Below are positions 12,351 to 21,707 of a stretch of DNA of 64,000 bases, piece after piece (positions within the stretch are counted from its first letter, which is position 1; each line of letters starts with the position of its first letter). The translations under genes and the position numbers were made by a program. Below the pieces are notes generated by a model. That model was not told the origin of the DNA, ran no database searches, and was given only the letters and a program-made list of their open reading frames with translations. The DNA comes from Bacillus haynesii (GTDB taxonomy: Bacteria > Bacillota > Bacilli > Bacillales > Bacillaceae), in contig NZ_MRBL01000011.1 in assembly GCF_001969855.1 (NCBI RefSeq), forward strand, positions 52,094 to 116,093. The letters run 5' to 3'.

Positions 12351-13310
12351 TTATTTTGACTTTTCGTATGCTTCAATAATACGGGCGACAAGCGGGTGTC
12401 TGACCACGTCCGTCTGATCCAGTTCAACAATTGAAATGCCTTCGATATCAAGGAGCATCTTTTTTGCAACGGCAAGCCCTGATGTGACGCCCTTTGGCAA
12501 ATCGATTTGCGTAATGTCGCCTGTAATGACCATTTTAGAACCAAAACCCAATCTCGTCAAAAACATTTTCATTTGTGCCGGTGTCGTATTCTGCGCTTCA
12601 TCCAAAATCACAAATGCGTCGTCAAGCGTCCGCCCCCTCATGTAAGCAAGCGGCGCGATTTCAATCGTTCCTCTTTCAAGCAGCCGTGCCGTATGGTCCG
12701 TTCCGAGCACATCATGGAGCGCATCGTACAGCGGCCTTAAATAAGGATCGACTTTCTCCTTTAAATCCCCCGGCAAAAATCCGAGGCTTTCCCCTGCTTC
12801 AACAGCTGGTCTTGTCAAAATGATTTTTTTGATGCGTCCGTTTTTCAGTTCATGAACGGCCTTTACGACAGCCAAATAGGTTTTTCCCGTTCCTGCAGGG
12901 CCGATGCCGAAGATTAAGTCGTGCCTTTTCATGGCGGCGATGTATTCTCTTTGACCGATGGTTTTGACTCTGATCGGTTTTCCTTTGGCGTTTTTCGTAA
13001 TTTCTTCTTCATACATGCTTTCAAAAAACTCAAGCTTCTGCTTTTTCGCCATCTCGATCGCATACAAGACATCGCGTTCAGATATCTCGATTCCTTTGCG
13101 GATCAAATTCAAGAGGGACGCAAGCAGGCTGTCCACGATTTCAAATGTTTCTTCGTCTCCGGTCACATACACGGTTTCACCGCGCGTGACAATCGAAATG
13201 TTCAGCTCTTCCTCCATCAACTTCAAATGGGAATCCTGGTTCCCAAACAGCGCTTGAGCCTCGTTCGGACTTTCCAGTTGCTGATGAATCGCAAGTAAGT
13301 GTTCTGTCAT
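12351..13310 (-). CDS. phoH: PhoH-family ATPase
   Basis: 319-residue PhoH-like protein, a P-loop NTPase thought to act on RNA. Walker A is GPAGTGKTYLAVV (about 137-149) and Walker B VILDEAQNTTP (about 233). An N-terminal KH-like segment precedes it. ATG at 13310 has AGGAG eight bases upstream and overlaps the yqfD stop by four bases. B. subtilis YqfE/PhoH. Confidence 0.93.
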   Translation of the reverse strand: MTEHLLAIHQQLESPNEAQALFGNQDSHLKLMEEELNISIVTRGETVYVTGDEETFEIVDSLLASLLNLIRKGIEISERDVLYAIEMAKKQKLEFFESMYEEEITKNAKGKPIRVKTIGQREYIAAMKRHDLIFGIGPAGTGKTYLAVVKAVHELKNGRIKKIILTRPAVEAGESLGFLPGDLKEKVDPYLRPLYDALHDVLGTDHTARLLERGTIEIAPLAYMRGRTLDDAFVILDEAQNTTPAQMKMFLTRLGFGSKMVITGDITQIDLPKGVTSGLAVAKKMLLDIEGISIVELDQTDVVRHPLVARIIEAYEKSK

Positions 13311-14503
13311 TCTTTAGTCTCCTGAACAATTGGTGTTGTTTGAACAATGTCTTCAATAACCTGGTAAAGGATGATCAATTTAACTTTACCATTCTCGCTC
13401 GTTTCGTGCAAAACTTTTTCACTGATAATGTTCCCGTCGCTGCCGATTTTTTTCCTGATGTCTCTTTTTCCCATTTCGATCCCTTCAAGGATTGCTTCTT
13501 TTTTCGAGTACACCCTTTTGATTCGTTCGCTCTCCCTCGTATGTTCCTTTTCATACGCGACAGGAAGCGTAAAATTCATAAAATGCAGCGAGTGTTTTTC
13601 GGTTTCTGTCTTCGGGCGCGATAACTCTTCTTTTTTAAAAGAAAAGCCCCAGATCGGCACGGAAAAAGATCCGAGGGATAGCTTGTGACTTGTCCTTACT
13701 TTACCCGTAAAAACGTCAAATGATGTCTGAAGAGGAACCGTTACCTTTGACTTGTACCAGGTTTCACCGTAAATTTTCCCTTTGGCTCCGACTTTTTGCT
13801 TTTCCTCTTCGCTTCCGATCAGCCCGGAAACGAGCATTTGTCCTTTTTCAACGTGCTGATTCACCGTGACGAGCGGTTCGCCTTTTTCCACGAACATTTT
13901 CGAGATCGTCGCCCCTTTTTTGGCGACGATGTGCCTCGGACCGATATATTTTTCTTTGTCAGGTTCATTCTTTTCAACCACTTTCATGTGAAGGGCCGTC
14001 CCGTTTAATTCAATGCCCACCCAAGTGATGTTTTCAACGCCCTTTGTGAGCGCCTGCTGAATTTTTTCCGGGGTCAGCATTGTAAACTGAAGGCGGCCTT
14101 TTTTAACGCCGATTTGATCCAAGTGCTGTCTGATTTGATGTTCTGTCTCCGGATTGGCTCCTGTAATTTCGATTTTCCAAAGCATGTTGGACAATAGGAA
14201 CATGATGATAAAAAATGCAGCAATTCCAACAGTGAAGCCGCTATTCCGTTTAGACTTCTGCACGAGGAAAGGAAAACCTTTTCGTTTGATAAACCGGCAT
14301 TTGCAGTCGAAATCCCTGATGACCCTCCGGAAGGCATGTACATCAGAAAGCGGAATATAAAGAAAGACAGCGTCTTTCTTTCTCTTTACATTAAACATCG
14401 GGATGCTGCGCCTGGTGCATTCATTTAATAACCGTTCGATCCCCTTTCCCGTTATCTCAAGCTGGATCTTTCCAGAAAAAAAAGAAAGCCATTTATTCTT
14501 CAC
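13307..14503 (-). CDS. yqfD: Sporulation protein YqfD
   Basis: 398-residue membrane protein of the YqfD family, made in the mother cell under sigma E and needed for efficient sporulation in B. subtilis. One transmembrane helix around residues 90-112 (AAFFIIMFLLSNMLW). The C-terminal part is extracytoplasmic. GTG start at 14503 with GGGGGAAAG upstream, 17 bases after yqfC. The biochemical function is unknown. Confidence 0.9.
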   Translation of the reverse strand: MKNKWLSFFSGKIQLEITGKGIERLLNECTRRSIPMFNVKRKKDAVFLYIPLSDVHAFRRVIRDFDCKCRFIKRKGFPFLVQKSKRNSGFTVGIAAFFIIMFLLSNMLWKIEITGANPETEHQIRQHLDQIGVKKGRLQFTMLTPEKIQQALTKGVENITWVGIELNGTALHMKVVEKNEPDKEKYIGPRHIVAKKGATISKMFVEKGEPLVTVNQHVEKGQMLVSGLIGSEEEKQKVGAKGKIYGETWYKSKVTVPLQTSFDVFTGKVRTSHKLSLGSFSVPIWGFSFKKEELSRPKTETEKHSLHFMNFTLPVAYEKEHTRESERIKRVYSKKEAILEGIEMGKRDIRKKIGSDGNIISEKVLHETSENGKVKLIILYQVIEDIVQTTPIVQETKE

Positions 14504-14520
14504 GCTTCTTTCCCCCTGAC

Positions 14521-14802
14521 TTATGAATCGATATAGCGTACAAGCTCAATCGTGCCTTCAAGCAGAATTTCCTCAGGCAAAATCGTTTTGATGACAAAGT
14601 CTTTGCCTTGAATGATGCACTGCCCCTGTTTGAGCATCAGCCTTACTTCCGTATCGCTGAAAAGCAAAAGCCCTCTGTGGTTTTCAATATATATGTGAAG
14701 TCTTCCTATCATCGTAATTCTCGGAAGATCCATCATGACATCAGGGGGAATTTCCAGTGTTCTTGTCAGCCACGCTTTGATGCGGTTTTTTCTTTGCGCC
14801 AT
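14521..14802 (-). CDS. yqfC: Sporulation protein YqfC
   Basis: 93-residue YqfC-family protein (YabP-like fold), co-expressed with yqfD in the mother cell. The conserved core PRITMIGRLHIYIENHRG lies near residue 25. The ATG at 14802 follows GGGGGTTC-T7. That ribosome-binding site is part of the 3' arm of a terminator-like hairpin (see separate entry). The extension to 14823 would start inside the hairpin. Confidence 0.9.
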   Translation of the reverse strand: MAQRKNRIKAWLTRTLEIPPDVMMDLPRITMIGRLHIYIENHRGLLLFSDTEVRLMLKQGQCIIQGKDFVIKTILPEEILLEGTIELVRYIDS

Positions 14803-14852
14803 AAAAAAAGAACCCCCTTTCATCTCATATGTATGAGTGAAAAGGGGGTTCT
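14803..14852 (-). terminator. Terminator hairpin that contains the yqfC ribosome-binding site
   Basis: Arms 14809-14820 and 14841-14852 pair perfectly over 12 bases and the inner sequence can pair further. The 3' arm is followed on the minus strand by seven T and then the yqfC ATG. It terminates the yqeZ-floA-yqfB message. The loop holds CATACATAT (14835-14827), similar to a sigma-E -10 box; no well-spaced -35 was found. Confidence 0.75.
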
Positions 14853-14857
14853 AATAC

Positions 14858-15304
14858 TTAAATTTTAGGCCGGCGCCTCATTGTGTAATGCGGCTTTCTC
14901 GACCGCGGAGGGCCGAATACTTCGCTGAGGACAACGCCTTGGACAATCGTGTTTTTATTCATATCGAGCAGCTCTTGCTTCCGGTTGATCACCCGGCTGC
15001 TCTGCTTTTTAACGGTCCGTTCAACGGCCGGCATGGACCGCTCGGCATCCGCTTTGATTCTGCGGAGCTCTGCAGCCATATCTGCGCTTTTTGCAGCAGC
15101 AGCCGCCGCCGGCCGCTCGGTTCTATTTTCTGCAGGCCGGTGCTGTTCCGTCTGTTTCGGCGTCTGCGTTTTCGGCCGTTCAGGCGCCGGTTTTCGCTTC
15201 GTTTCTTCATTTTCATCATTTTTTCCGAGCTTGTTGAATATGAAGGAAATGGCTGCGATGATGGCCGCCATGATAATCGGATTGTCGAACAGGATATCAA
15301 GCAA
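14858..15304 (-). CDS. yqfB: Membrane-anchored protein YqfB
   Basis: 148 residues: an N-terminal transmembrane helix (about 8-25, IIMAAIIAAISFIFN), then a charged, Ala/Pro/Lys-rich and probably disordered tail. Third gene of the yqeZ-floA-yqfB operon. TTG start at 15304 with AGGAGGG upstream. Its role in the flotillin complex is not known. Confidence 0.82.
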   Translation of the reverse strand: MLDILFDNPIIMAAIIAAISFIFNKLGKNDENEETKRKPAPERPKTQTPKQTEQHRPAENRTERPAAAAAAKSADMAAELRRIKADAERSMPAVERTVKKQSSRVINRKQELLDMNKNTIVQGVVLSEVFGPPRSRKPHYTMRRRPKI

Positions 15305-15333
15305 TGAGCTCCCTCCTTTTTACAGGGGCTTGT

Positions 15334-16326
15334 TTATTTATGATCCTCTTCATTTTGGTCTTTCGTCATCTTTCCGAAAGAATCGCGCATGTCTGTGTCG
15401 GCGTCGATGTTTTTCATATTGAGGTAGTCCATAACGCCGATTTTTCCGCTGCGGAGAGCTTCAGACATAGCAAGCGGCACTTCGGCTTCGGCTTCGACGA
15501 CTTTGGCGCGCATTTCTTCGACGCGGGCGCGCATTTCCTGTTCTTGCGCAACCGCCATGGCGCGGCGCTCTTCCGCTTTCGCCTGGGCGATGTTTTTATC
15601 AGCTTCAGCCTGGTCGGTCTGTAGAATCGCTCCGATGTTTTTGCCGATGTCAACGTCAGCGATATCGATCGACAGAATTTCAAACGCTGTGCCTGAATCC
15701 AACCCTTTGCTCAATACGGTTTGTGAAATCATATCCGGGTTTTCGAGCACTTTTTTATGATTATCGGAAGAACCGATTGTCGAAACGATCCCTTCGCCGA
15801 CACGGGCAATAATCGTTTCTTCGCCCGCTCCCCCGACAAGGCGGTCGATGTTTGCGCGAACCGTGATTCTCGCTTTTGCTTTCACCTCGATACCATCCAT
15901 TGCTACACCGGCAATAAACGGCGTTTCGATAACTTTCGGATTAACGCTCATTTGAACAGCTTCAAGCACGTCACGGCCCGCTAAATCGATGGCCGCACAT
16001 CTGGCGAATGTGAGTTCAATGTTTGCACGTTGGGCAGCGATGAGCGCGTTGACAACCCGATCAACATTACCCCCTGCAAGATAGTGGCTTTCAAGCTGAT
16101 TGATGGTCACATCAAGTCCCGCTTTATGCGCTTTGATCAACGGGTTCACCACGCGGTTTGGAATGACGCGGCGGAGTCTCATTCCGATCAGTGTGAAAAT
16201 ACTGATTTTAACACCAGCGGCTAAAGCCGAGATCCACAGCATGACTGGAACGAATGTAAAGAAGACAGCTAGTAAGATGATTCCGGCTGCGATAATAAGT
16301 AAAAGAAACAGTGTTGACGGATCCAT
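15334..16326 (-). CDS. floA: Flotillin-like protein FloA
   Basis: 330-residue flotillin that organises functional membrane microdomains. An N-terminal hydrophobic hairpin (about 5-50) is followed by the SPFH domain and an Ala/Glu-rich coiled coil ([18 protein letters not shown], about 265-285). ATG at 16326 with AGGAGGAAT upstream. It follows the NfeD protease YqeZ, its usual partner, and is under the sigma-W promoter upstream of yqeZ. B. subtilis YqfA. Confidence 0.96.
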   Translation of the reverse strand: MDPSTLFLLLIIAAGIILLAVFFTFVPVMLWISALAAGVKISIFTLIGMRLRRVIPNRVVNPLIKAHKAGLDVTINQLESHYLAGGNVDRVVNALIAAQRANIELTFARCAAIDLAGRDVLEAVQMSVNPKVIETPFIAGVAMDGIEVKAKARITVRANIDRLVGGAGEETIIARVGEGIVSTIGSSDNHKKVLENPDMISQTVLSKGLDSGTAFEILSIDIADVDIGKNIGAILQTDQAEADKNIAQAKAEERRAMAVAQEQEMRARVEEMRAKVVEAEAEVPLAMSEALRSGKIGVMDYLNMKNIDADTDMRDSFGKMTKDQNEEDHK

Positions 16327-16349
16327 AATATTCCTCCTAATAATATAAT

Positions 16350-17669
16350 TTATAATTCTCTCACAACAATGCGTGAGCCTTCCACTTTAACCACTTTCAC
16401 TTTCTTGTCCTTTGCGGTGAACGAGCCTTCAGATACGACATCAAGCCGTTCATCGCCGATGATGACCGTTCCGGACGGTCTGAGCGGTGTATACGTGACG
16501 CCGGTTTTACCAATTAAATCGTGCCGGCTTTCATTTGACACGTATCCGCTTTCCGTGCTTGTTGAGTCGGTTAAGATCAATTTTTTAAAAAATTTCATAC
16601 GCTTCCCCAACACCCTTGTCAATAGAATGGCTGCCGCTATAGAAACAGCAGTTGCAATCAAAATGGAGACGGCCATGACCTTAAAGCTTCCCGAAGCTAA
16701 AAAGAGGCTCGAAACAATCGCGATCAGGCCGGCAATCCCTGCTATTCCGCCCGGCAGAAAAATCTCTAAAATGATTAAAATAATGCCTGCTGCAAACAGA
16801 AGGATCGTTTCCATTCCGGCAAGCCCGGCGACGAGATGGCCGTAGAAAAAGAGCAGCAGTGCGGAGAGCCCCATAAAGCCGGGGATCCCAAAACCAGGCG
16901 AATAAAGCTCCACAATCAGCCCGAGACTACCGATTGAAAGGAGAATCGGAATCACGACAGGATGCGTGATGAACCTGGCCACCTTTTCGGCAAAGCTCAC
17001 CTCGGCACGCTCGATTTTGACATCCTTCAAATTCAGCTTTTTCAAAAGATCATCAAGGCTCGAAGCTGTGCCTTCGGAATAGCCGACTTCCAGCGCTTTG
17101 TCAGGGCTTAATGTGAGCAGCTCACCCTTCGGCGCTCCTACTTCTTTAGCATCGACGTCTGCATCGGCCATCGCAAGAGCGTATTTCGGATCACGACCGT
17201 TTTTTTTGGCTGCGTCTTCCATTTCAGCCAGCCACAGCGATTCCGACTTTTTGTCAGCGGCATTTCCCTGCGTGTCAATGATCGCGGCAGCCCCCATTTT
17301 CCCGCCGGGCGCCATATAAATATCGTCTGCATTCAAGGCAAGGTAAGCGCCTGCGGACAGAGCCCTTCTATTCACATAAGCGGTCACCGGAATGTCGGAG
17401 TTATGTATCGTATCAGCCATGTCAAGGACTGCGTCGACCGCTCCGCCGGGGGTATTGATATCGAGTATGATATGTTTGGCATTCATATCTTCCGCTTCTT
17501 GAAAAGAGCGCTCAAGAAATTTTGCAAGCCCTTTTTCAACCGTTTCTTCGATCGGAATGACATACACTGTATCTCCATCCGCTTTCACGGTCAAATGAAC
17601 GCCTAGTAATAAGAATAAAACAAAACCGCAGGCCAGAGCAACAAAAATTCTAAATTTTTTCAGCAGCAA
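16350..17669 (-). CDS. yqeZ: NfeD-type membrane-bound serine protease YqeZ
   Basis: 439 residues: signal sequence (about 5-30), ClpP/crotonase-type serine protease domain with [11 protein letters not shown] (about 70) and the catalytic Ser in [11 protein letters not shown] (about 105), then five or so transmembrane helices (about 235-350) and a C-terminal OB-fold NfeD domain. Acts with the flotillin FloA encoded next. TTG start at 17669; GGAGG lies 12 bases upstream. Regulated by sigma W, whose promoter is visible at 17712-17738. Confidence 0.93.
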   Translation of the reverse strand: MLLKKFRIFVALACGFVLFLLLGVHLTVKADGDTVYVIPIEETVEKGLAKFLERSFQEAEDMNAKHIILDINTPGGAVDAVLDMADTIHNSDIPVTAYVNRRALSAGAYLALNADDIYMAPGGKMGAAAIIDTQGNAADKKSESLWLAEMEDAAKKNGRDPKYALAMADADVDAKEVGAPKGELLTLSPDKALEVGYSEGTASSLDDLLKKLNLKDVKIERAEVSFAEKVARFITHPVVIPILLSIGSLGLIVELYSPGFGIPGFMGLSALLLFFYGHLVAGLAGMETILLFAAGIILIILEIFLPGGIAGIAGLIAIVSSLFLASGSFKVMAVSILIATAVSIAAAILLTRVLGKRMKFFKKLILTDSTSTESGYVSNESRHDLIGKTGVTYTPLRPSGTVIIGDERLDVVSEGSFTAKDKKVKVVKVEGSRIVVREL

Positions 17670-17711
17670 CGATGTCTGAGACCTCCTTCCCCTTTTATCA
17701 TTAACATTACA

Positions 17712-17738
17712 TACGTTATAAATGTAGCAAAGGTTTCA
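17712..17738 (-). promoter_or_regulatory. Sigma-W promoter of yqeZ-floA-yqfB
   Basis: TGAAAC (17738-17733), 17-base spacer, CGTA (17715-17712) on the minus strand. This fits the sigma-W consensus and the operon is a known member of the sigma-W envelope-stress regulon in B. subtilis. Confidence 0.85.
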
Positions 17739-17773
17739 TCTTTCTACTACTTTTCTATTGTATGAACACGCAC

Positions 17774-17813
17774 AAAAAAAGACGCCTTTAATTGCTTAAA
17801 AGGCGTCTTTTTC
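17774..17813 (-). terminator. Terminator after yqeY
   Basis: GACGCCTTT/AAAGGCGTC hairpin flanked by A and T runs on both sides, placed one base after the yqeY stop. Symmetrical, so it could act in both directions. Confidence 0.85.
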
Positions 17814-18260
17814 TTAAGACAGTTGTTTGCTGACAAGCTTATTGACGAGACCGCCGTCTGCCTTGCCTTTGACTTTCGGCATGACAGCGCTCATCACTTT
17901 GCCCATATCCGCTTTTGAAGAGGCGCCGACTTCGGCGATCGTCTCGTTGACGATGTCGAGCAGCTCTTCTTCCGTCAGCTGTTCAGGCATATAAGCTTCC
18001 AGAATGTCTAACTCTTTTTGAACTTTATCTACTAAATCTGAACGATTAGCGTTTGAAAATTCATGGAGGGAGTCTTTACGCTGTTTTAATTCACGAGAAA
18101 GAACAGTCAGTTCTTCATCATCGGTCAGCCTGTCTTTCTTAAGCTTGATTGCTTCGTTTTGAAGCGAAGCTTTGACCATGCGAATGACAGTCAGTTTGTC
18201 TTTCTCACGGTTTCTCATATAGAGCTTCATATCTTGGTTCAGCCGCTCAAGAAGACTCAT
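17814..18260 (-). CDS. yqeY: YqeY/GatB-tail domain protein
   Basis: 148-residue YqeY-family protein, all helical, related to the C-terminal tRNA-binding tail of GatB. The [11 protein letters not shown] and [20 protein letters not shown] segments are typical. It follows rpsU by 14 bases, as in B. subtilis, and ends at a strong terminator. The physiological role is not firmly established. Confidence 0.93.
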   Translation of the reverse strand: MSLLERLNQDMKLYMRNREKDKLTVIRMVKASLQNEAIKLKKDRLTDDEELTVLSRELKQRKDSLHEFSNANRSDLVDKVQKELDILEAYMPEQLTEEELLDIVNETIAEVGASSKADMGKVMSAVMPKVKGKADGGLVNKLVSKQLS

Positions 18261-18274
18261 AAATCCACCCTCTT

Positions 18275-18448
18275 TTAGTATTTGCGCTTTCTTGCAGCTT
18301 CAGACTTTTTCTTGCGTCTTACGCTAGGTTTTTCATAAAATTCACGCTTTCTTGCTTCCTGCAAAGTACCTGTCTTTGATACACTGCGTTTGAAGCGACG
18401 AAGAGCATCTTCAAGCGATTCGTTTTTTCTAACGACCGTTTTTGACAT
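18275..18448 (-). CDS. rpsU: Ribosomal protein bS21
   Basis: 57-residue basic protein [19 protein letters not shown]..., ending in a Lys/Arg-rich tail. The ATG at 18448 has GGAGGGAAAG upstream; the frame to 18550 is open but non-coding. First gene of rpsU-yqeY. Confidence 0.97.
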   Translation of the reverse strand: MSKTVVRKNESLEDALRRFKRSVSKTGTLQEARKREFYEKPSVRRKKKSEAARKRKY

Positions 18449-18633
18449 TCTCTTTCCCTCCCTCCGAATACACCAATCGACTGCTTTAAAAAAAGACATA
18501 CATATAAACATGTACTTTGACATTATAATATAAGCCTCCGGTAAGGTCAACCAAGGAGAATCGTTTTATTGTTCAGTCATGATTTCGGCAGCTTGTCTGT
18601 ATATATTTATAAAGGAGGCTGTTCGAAAAACTG

Positions 18634-19566
18634 ATGGTGATCTTGATCTTATTCGTATTATTGATCGTTCTTTTTCTCAAAGGCATGAGCATGCTGAGAA
18701 AAGGCTTGATTTCGCTGACATTTGAAAAAATCGAAAAGCGGCTGCTGCTGTTCACGGATCATCCGGTGAAAGCCTTTTTGGTCAGCATTGTATTTACGGG
18801 GATTTTGCAAAGCAGCTCGGCATTTATGGTGATCGTGATTGGCTTTGTCTCAGTAGGCGCCCTTTCATTTAAACGTTCGATTCCGCTCATTTTGGGGACA
18901 AACATCGGGTCCACCTTCACAACGGAATTTTTAGCGGTGAAACTGGAATTTTTGATTTTTGCCCTTTTTGCTGCAGGTGCTGTTCTTTTCATTGCCGGAA
19001 AATCCCCTGTTCGGCAAGTGGGCGTAAGCATGATCGGCTTGGGGGTTATTTTTTTCTGTATCAGCGGCTTCAGCCGGCTTGCCGTGCCGCTGTCACAGCT
19101 AGACTCGGGCGCTTATATCGTGCAGCTTGCTGAAGGTTCACCGCTTTACGCCTTGATTATCGGCACCGTTTTGACCGCGATGATTCATTCCAGTTCGGCG
19201 TGTGTCGGCATCCTGATGAGCTTTATGGATCAAGGTGTCGTCGGTTTGACCGGAGCGATGAGCGTTGTTCTCGGCTCCAATATCGGGACATGCATCACAG
19301 CCGTGATGGCATCTTTCAAAGGCGGAGCTGCAGCCAGACAAACGGCTTATGCCCATGTGCTGTTTAATGTCATCGGTGTAGCAGCTGTATACCCCATGCT
19401 CTCATCAATAACAGGCTTTATCTCCGGACTGTCCGAAAGCCCCGCTCAGCAGATTGCCCATTTCAGCCTGCTGTTCAACGTCGTCACGTCCCTATTGTTT
19501 CTGCCGCTCACAAATCTGTTTCATTCGCTGATCATGTTTCTCATTCCAAACAAAAACCAGGCCTGA
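18634..19566 (+). CDS. yqeW: Na+/phosphate cotransporter family protein YqeW
   Basis: 310-residue polytopic membrane protein of the Na/Pi-cotransporter (NptA/YjbB) family, with eight to nine transmembrane helices. The paired family motifs are visible: GILQSSSAFM (about residue 56) and MIHSSSACVG (about 185), with GTNIGS and GSNIGT repeats. AAAGGAGG lies 15 bases before the ATG, a longer spacing than usual. Divergent from rpsU and convergent with deoC, sharing a terminator. Confidence 0.88.
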   Translation: MVILILFVLLIVLFLKGMSMLRKGLISLTFEKIEKRLLLFTDHPVKAFLVSIVFTGILQSSSAFMVIVIGFVSVGALSFKRSIPLILGTNIGSTFTTEFLAVKLEFLIFALFAAGAVLFIAGKSPVRQVGVSMIGLGVIFFCISGFSRLAVPLSQLDSGAYIVQLAEGSPLYALIIGTVLTAMIHSSSACVGILMSFMDQGVVGLTGAMSVVLGSNIGTCITAVMASFKGGAAARQTAYAHVLFNVIGVAAVYPMLSSITGFISGLSESPAQQIAHFSLLFNVVTSLLFLPLTNLFHSLIMFLIPNKNQA

Positions 19567-19582
19567 TAAACGCCTGGTTTTT
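19552..19582. terminator. Shared terminator of yqeW and deoC
   Basis: ACCAGGC/GCCTGGT hairpin flanked by AAAAA and TTTTT, between two convergent genes. Confidence 0.85.
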
Positions 19583-19588
19583 GTCTGA

Positions 19589-20260
19589 TTAGTAGTCTTC
19601 ATCCGCTGTTAAGCCGTTGACAATCGACACACCCGCGCTCGCTCCGATTCTCGTCGCTCCGGCTTCAATCATGGCAAGGGCGCTTTCCTTATCGCGGACG
19701 CCCCCTGAAGCTTTAACGCCGATATCAGGTCCGACAGCGTCCCGCATCAGTTGAATATCCCGGACTGTCGCACCGCCTCCGGAAAAGCCGGTCGATGTTT
19801 TGACAAAGTCGGCGCCTGCTTTTACGGCCAGTTCACAAGCCAGCCTTTTTTCTTCATCCGTCAACAGTGACGTCTCAATGATGACTTTTACGAGAGCTTT
19901 GCCATCGGCCGCGTCTGTCACCGCTCTGATATCATGTTCCACGGTTCCCGTATCGCGGTCTTTTAATGCACCGATGTTGATCACCATATCAACTTCACCG
20001 GCTCCATCTGCAATCGCCTGCTTGGTTTCAAAAGCTTTTGTTTCCGGAGACGTTGCACCTAAAGGAAAGCCGATAACCGTGCATACTTTCACCTCTGAAT
20101 CTTTAAGAAGCTCGGCGCACAGCTTTACCCAGCATGGGTTAATGCAAACGGAGGCAAAACCGTAAACACGGGCTTCTTTGCAAAGCGCTTCAATTTCGGA
20201 TTTGACAGTATCGGGCCTCAATACAGTGTGATCGATCATTCGCGCCATTTGTTTTGTCAT
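19589..20260 (-). CDS. deoC: Deoxyribose-phosphate aldolase
   Basis: 223-residue class I aldolase splitting deoxyribose-5-phosphate to glyceraldehyde-3-phosphate and acetaldehyde. The Schiff-base lysine is in [14 protein letters not shown] (about 150-163). [13 protein letters not shown] and the C-terminal KASGGVR phosphate site are present. AAGGAG precedes the ATG. In B. subtilis the deoC (dra) gene is in the dra-nupC-pdp operon elsewhere, so its place here between yqeW and mtaB is a local difference; no nucleoside genes accompany it. Confidence 0.95.
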   Translation of the reverse strand: MTKQMARMIDHTVLRPDTVKSEIEALCKEARVYGFASVCINPCWVKLCAELLKDSEVKVCTVIGFPLGATSPETKAFETKQAIADGAGEVDMVINIGALKDRDTGTVEHDIRAVTDAADGKALVKVIIETSLLTDEEKRLACELAVKAGADFVKTSTGFSGGGATVRDIQLMRDAVGPDIGVKASGGVRDKESALAMIEAGATRIGASAGVSIVNGLTADEDY

Positions 20261-20303
20261 CGTCCTGACTCCTTTTCAAGTGGTTGTCTCTTATGATATT
20301 CGC

Positions 20304-20338
20304 AAAAAAAGCCGGAACACCTTTTTTGTGTACCGGCT
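20304..20338 (-). terminator. Terminator at the end of the hrcA-mtaB operon
   Basis: AGCCGG-TACAC / GTGTT-CCGGCT hairpin followed by seven T on the minus strand, just after the mtaB stop. Confidence 0.85.
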
Positions 20339-20349
20339 AAATTGATCAT

Positions 20350-21705
20350 TTATGACGATAAGCGGATGCTTTCATGGACGTCATCTTCGGCGACGCGGAC
20401 GAACTGTCCTTTGTTGTACGGATAGCCTGCTTTTAAAATCTTCACTTTTACAAGCTGGCCGATCAGGTCCTCTGAACCTTCGAAAACGACCTTCATATAG
20501 TTGTCCGTGTAGCCGACAAACAGGTTGTCTTCACCCGTTTCCGTGAACGGCTCTTCCGGAATGATCTCCAGAACATCGCCTTCATAGTCTGATGCATACT
20601 CTTTCGCAAGCTGGTCTGAAAGTGCGATCAGTTTATGAACCCTTTCGTTTTTCACGTTCTCGTCAACCTGGTCGTCCATGCGTGCTGCTGGGGTTCCGGT
20701 CCGTTTGCTGTACGGGAAGACGTGGAGCTCGGAAAACTTGTGTTCTTTAATAAAGTTGTACGTCTCCATGAATTCTTCTTCCGTTTCACCCGGGAAGCCG
20801 ACGATCACATCAGAAGTAACTGCAAGCCCGGGAAGAGCTTTTTTGAGTTTCGTCAGCCGATCGGCGAAAAACTCCATCGTATACTTTCTCCTCATCCGCT
20901 TTAAAACGCTGTTTGAGCCGGATTGAAGCGGAATGTGAAGGTGTCTGACGATCTTGTCTGAGCGGTCAAGCACTTCGATGACTTCGTCTGTAATTTGGCT
21001 CGCTTCGATTGAAGAGATACGGATTCGTTTCAGACCTTTTACACGGCTGTCCAGTTCTTTCAACAGCTGCGCAAAGTTGTAGTCTTTCATATCTTCTCCA
21101 TAACCGCCGGTGTGGATACCGGTCAAAACGATTTCTTTATAGCCGGCATCAACGAGCTGTTGCGCCTGGCGGATGACTTCCTCAGGGTCGCGGGAACGAA
21201 GCAGGCCGCGCGCCCACGGAATGATGCAGAATGTGCAGAAATTGTTGCAGCCTTCTTGAATTTTCAAAGAAGCACGCGTTCTGTCGGTAAATGCAGGAAC
21301 ATCAAGCTCCTCAAACACTCTTGCTTTCATAATGTTGCTGACGCCGTTAATCGGCTGTCTTTCTTCCTGGTACTGCTTAATAAAGCCGAGCATTTTTTCG
21401 CGGTCTTGTGTTCCGACGACGATATCAACGCCCGGGATCGCCATGATTTCCGCCGGGGAAGTCTGGGCGTAGCACCCTGTCACGCAAATGACGGCGTCAG
21501 GATTTTGGCGGATCGCCCGTCTGATCACCTGGCGGCTTTTTTTATCACCCGTATTTGTGACGGTGCATGTATTAATGACGTATACGTCCGCCGAACTTTC
21601 AAATTCTTTTCTTTCGTAGCCGGCTTCTTTGAAAAGCTGCCAGATTGCTTCTGTTTCATAATGGTTGACCTTGCAGCCAAGTGTATGAAATGCAACGGTT
21701 GCCAT
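20350..21705 (-). CDS. mtaB: tRNA t6A37 methylthiotransferase MtaB
   Basis: 451-residue radical-SAM enzyme that converts t6A to ms2t6A in tRNA. N-terminal methylthiotransferase domain with conserved Cys in HTLGCKVN, NTCTVT and VTGCYAQ; radical-SAM cluster motif EGCNNFCTFCIIP (CxxxCxxC, about 150); C-terminal TRAM domain. AGAGGTG precedes the ATG. Last gene of the heat-shock operon in this genus; it follows rsmE by two bases. Confidence 0.96.
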   Translation of the reverse strand: MATVAFHTLGCKVNHYETEAIWQLFKEAGYERKEFESSADVYVINTCTVTNTGDKKSRQVIRRAIRQNPDAVICVTGCYAQTSPAEIMAIPGVDIVVGTQDREKMLGFIKQYQEERQPINGVSNIMKARVFEELDVPAFTDRTRASLKIQEGCNNFCTFCIIPWARGLLRSRDPEEVIRQAQQLVDAGYKEIVLTGIHTGGYGEDMKDYNFAQLLKELDSRVKGLKRIRISSIEASQITDEVIEVLDRSDKIVRHLHIPLQSGSNSVLKRMRRKYTMEFFADRLTKLKKALPGLAVTSDVIVGFPGETEEEFMETYNFIKEHKFSELHVFPYSKRTGTPAARMDDQVDENVKNERVHKLIALSDQLAKEYASDYEGDVLEIIPEEPFTETGEDNLFVGYTDNYMKVVFEGSEDLIGQLVKVKILKAGYPYNKGQFVRVAEDDVHESIRLSS

Positions 21706-21707
21706 TG

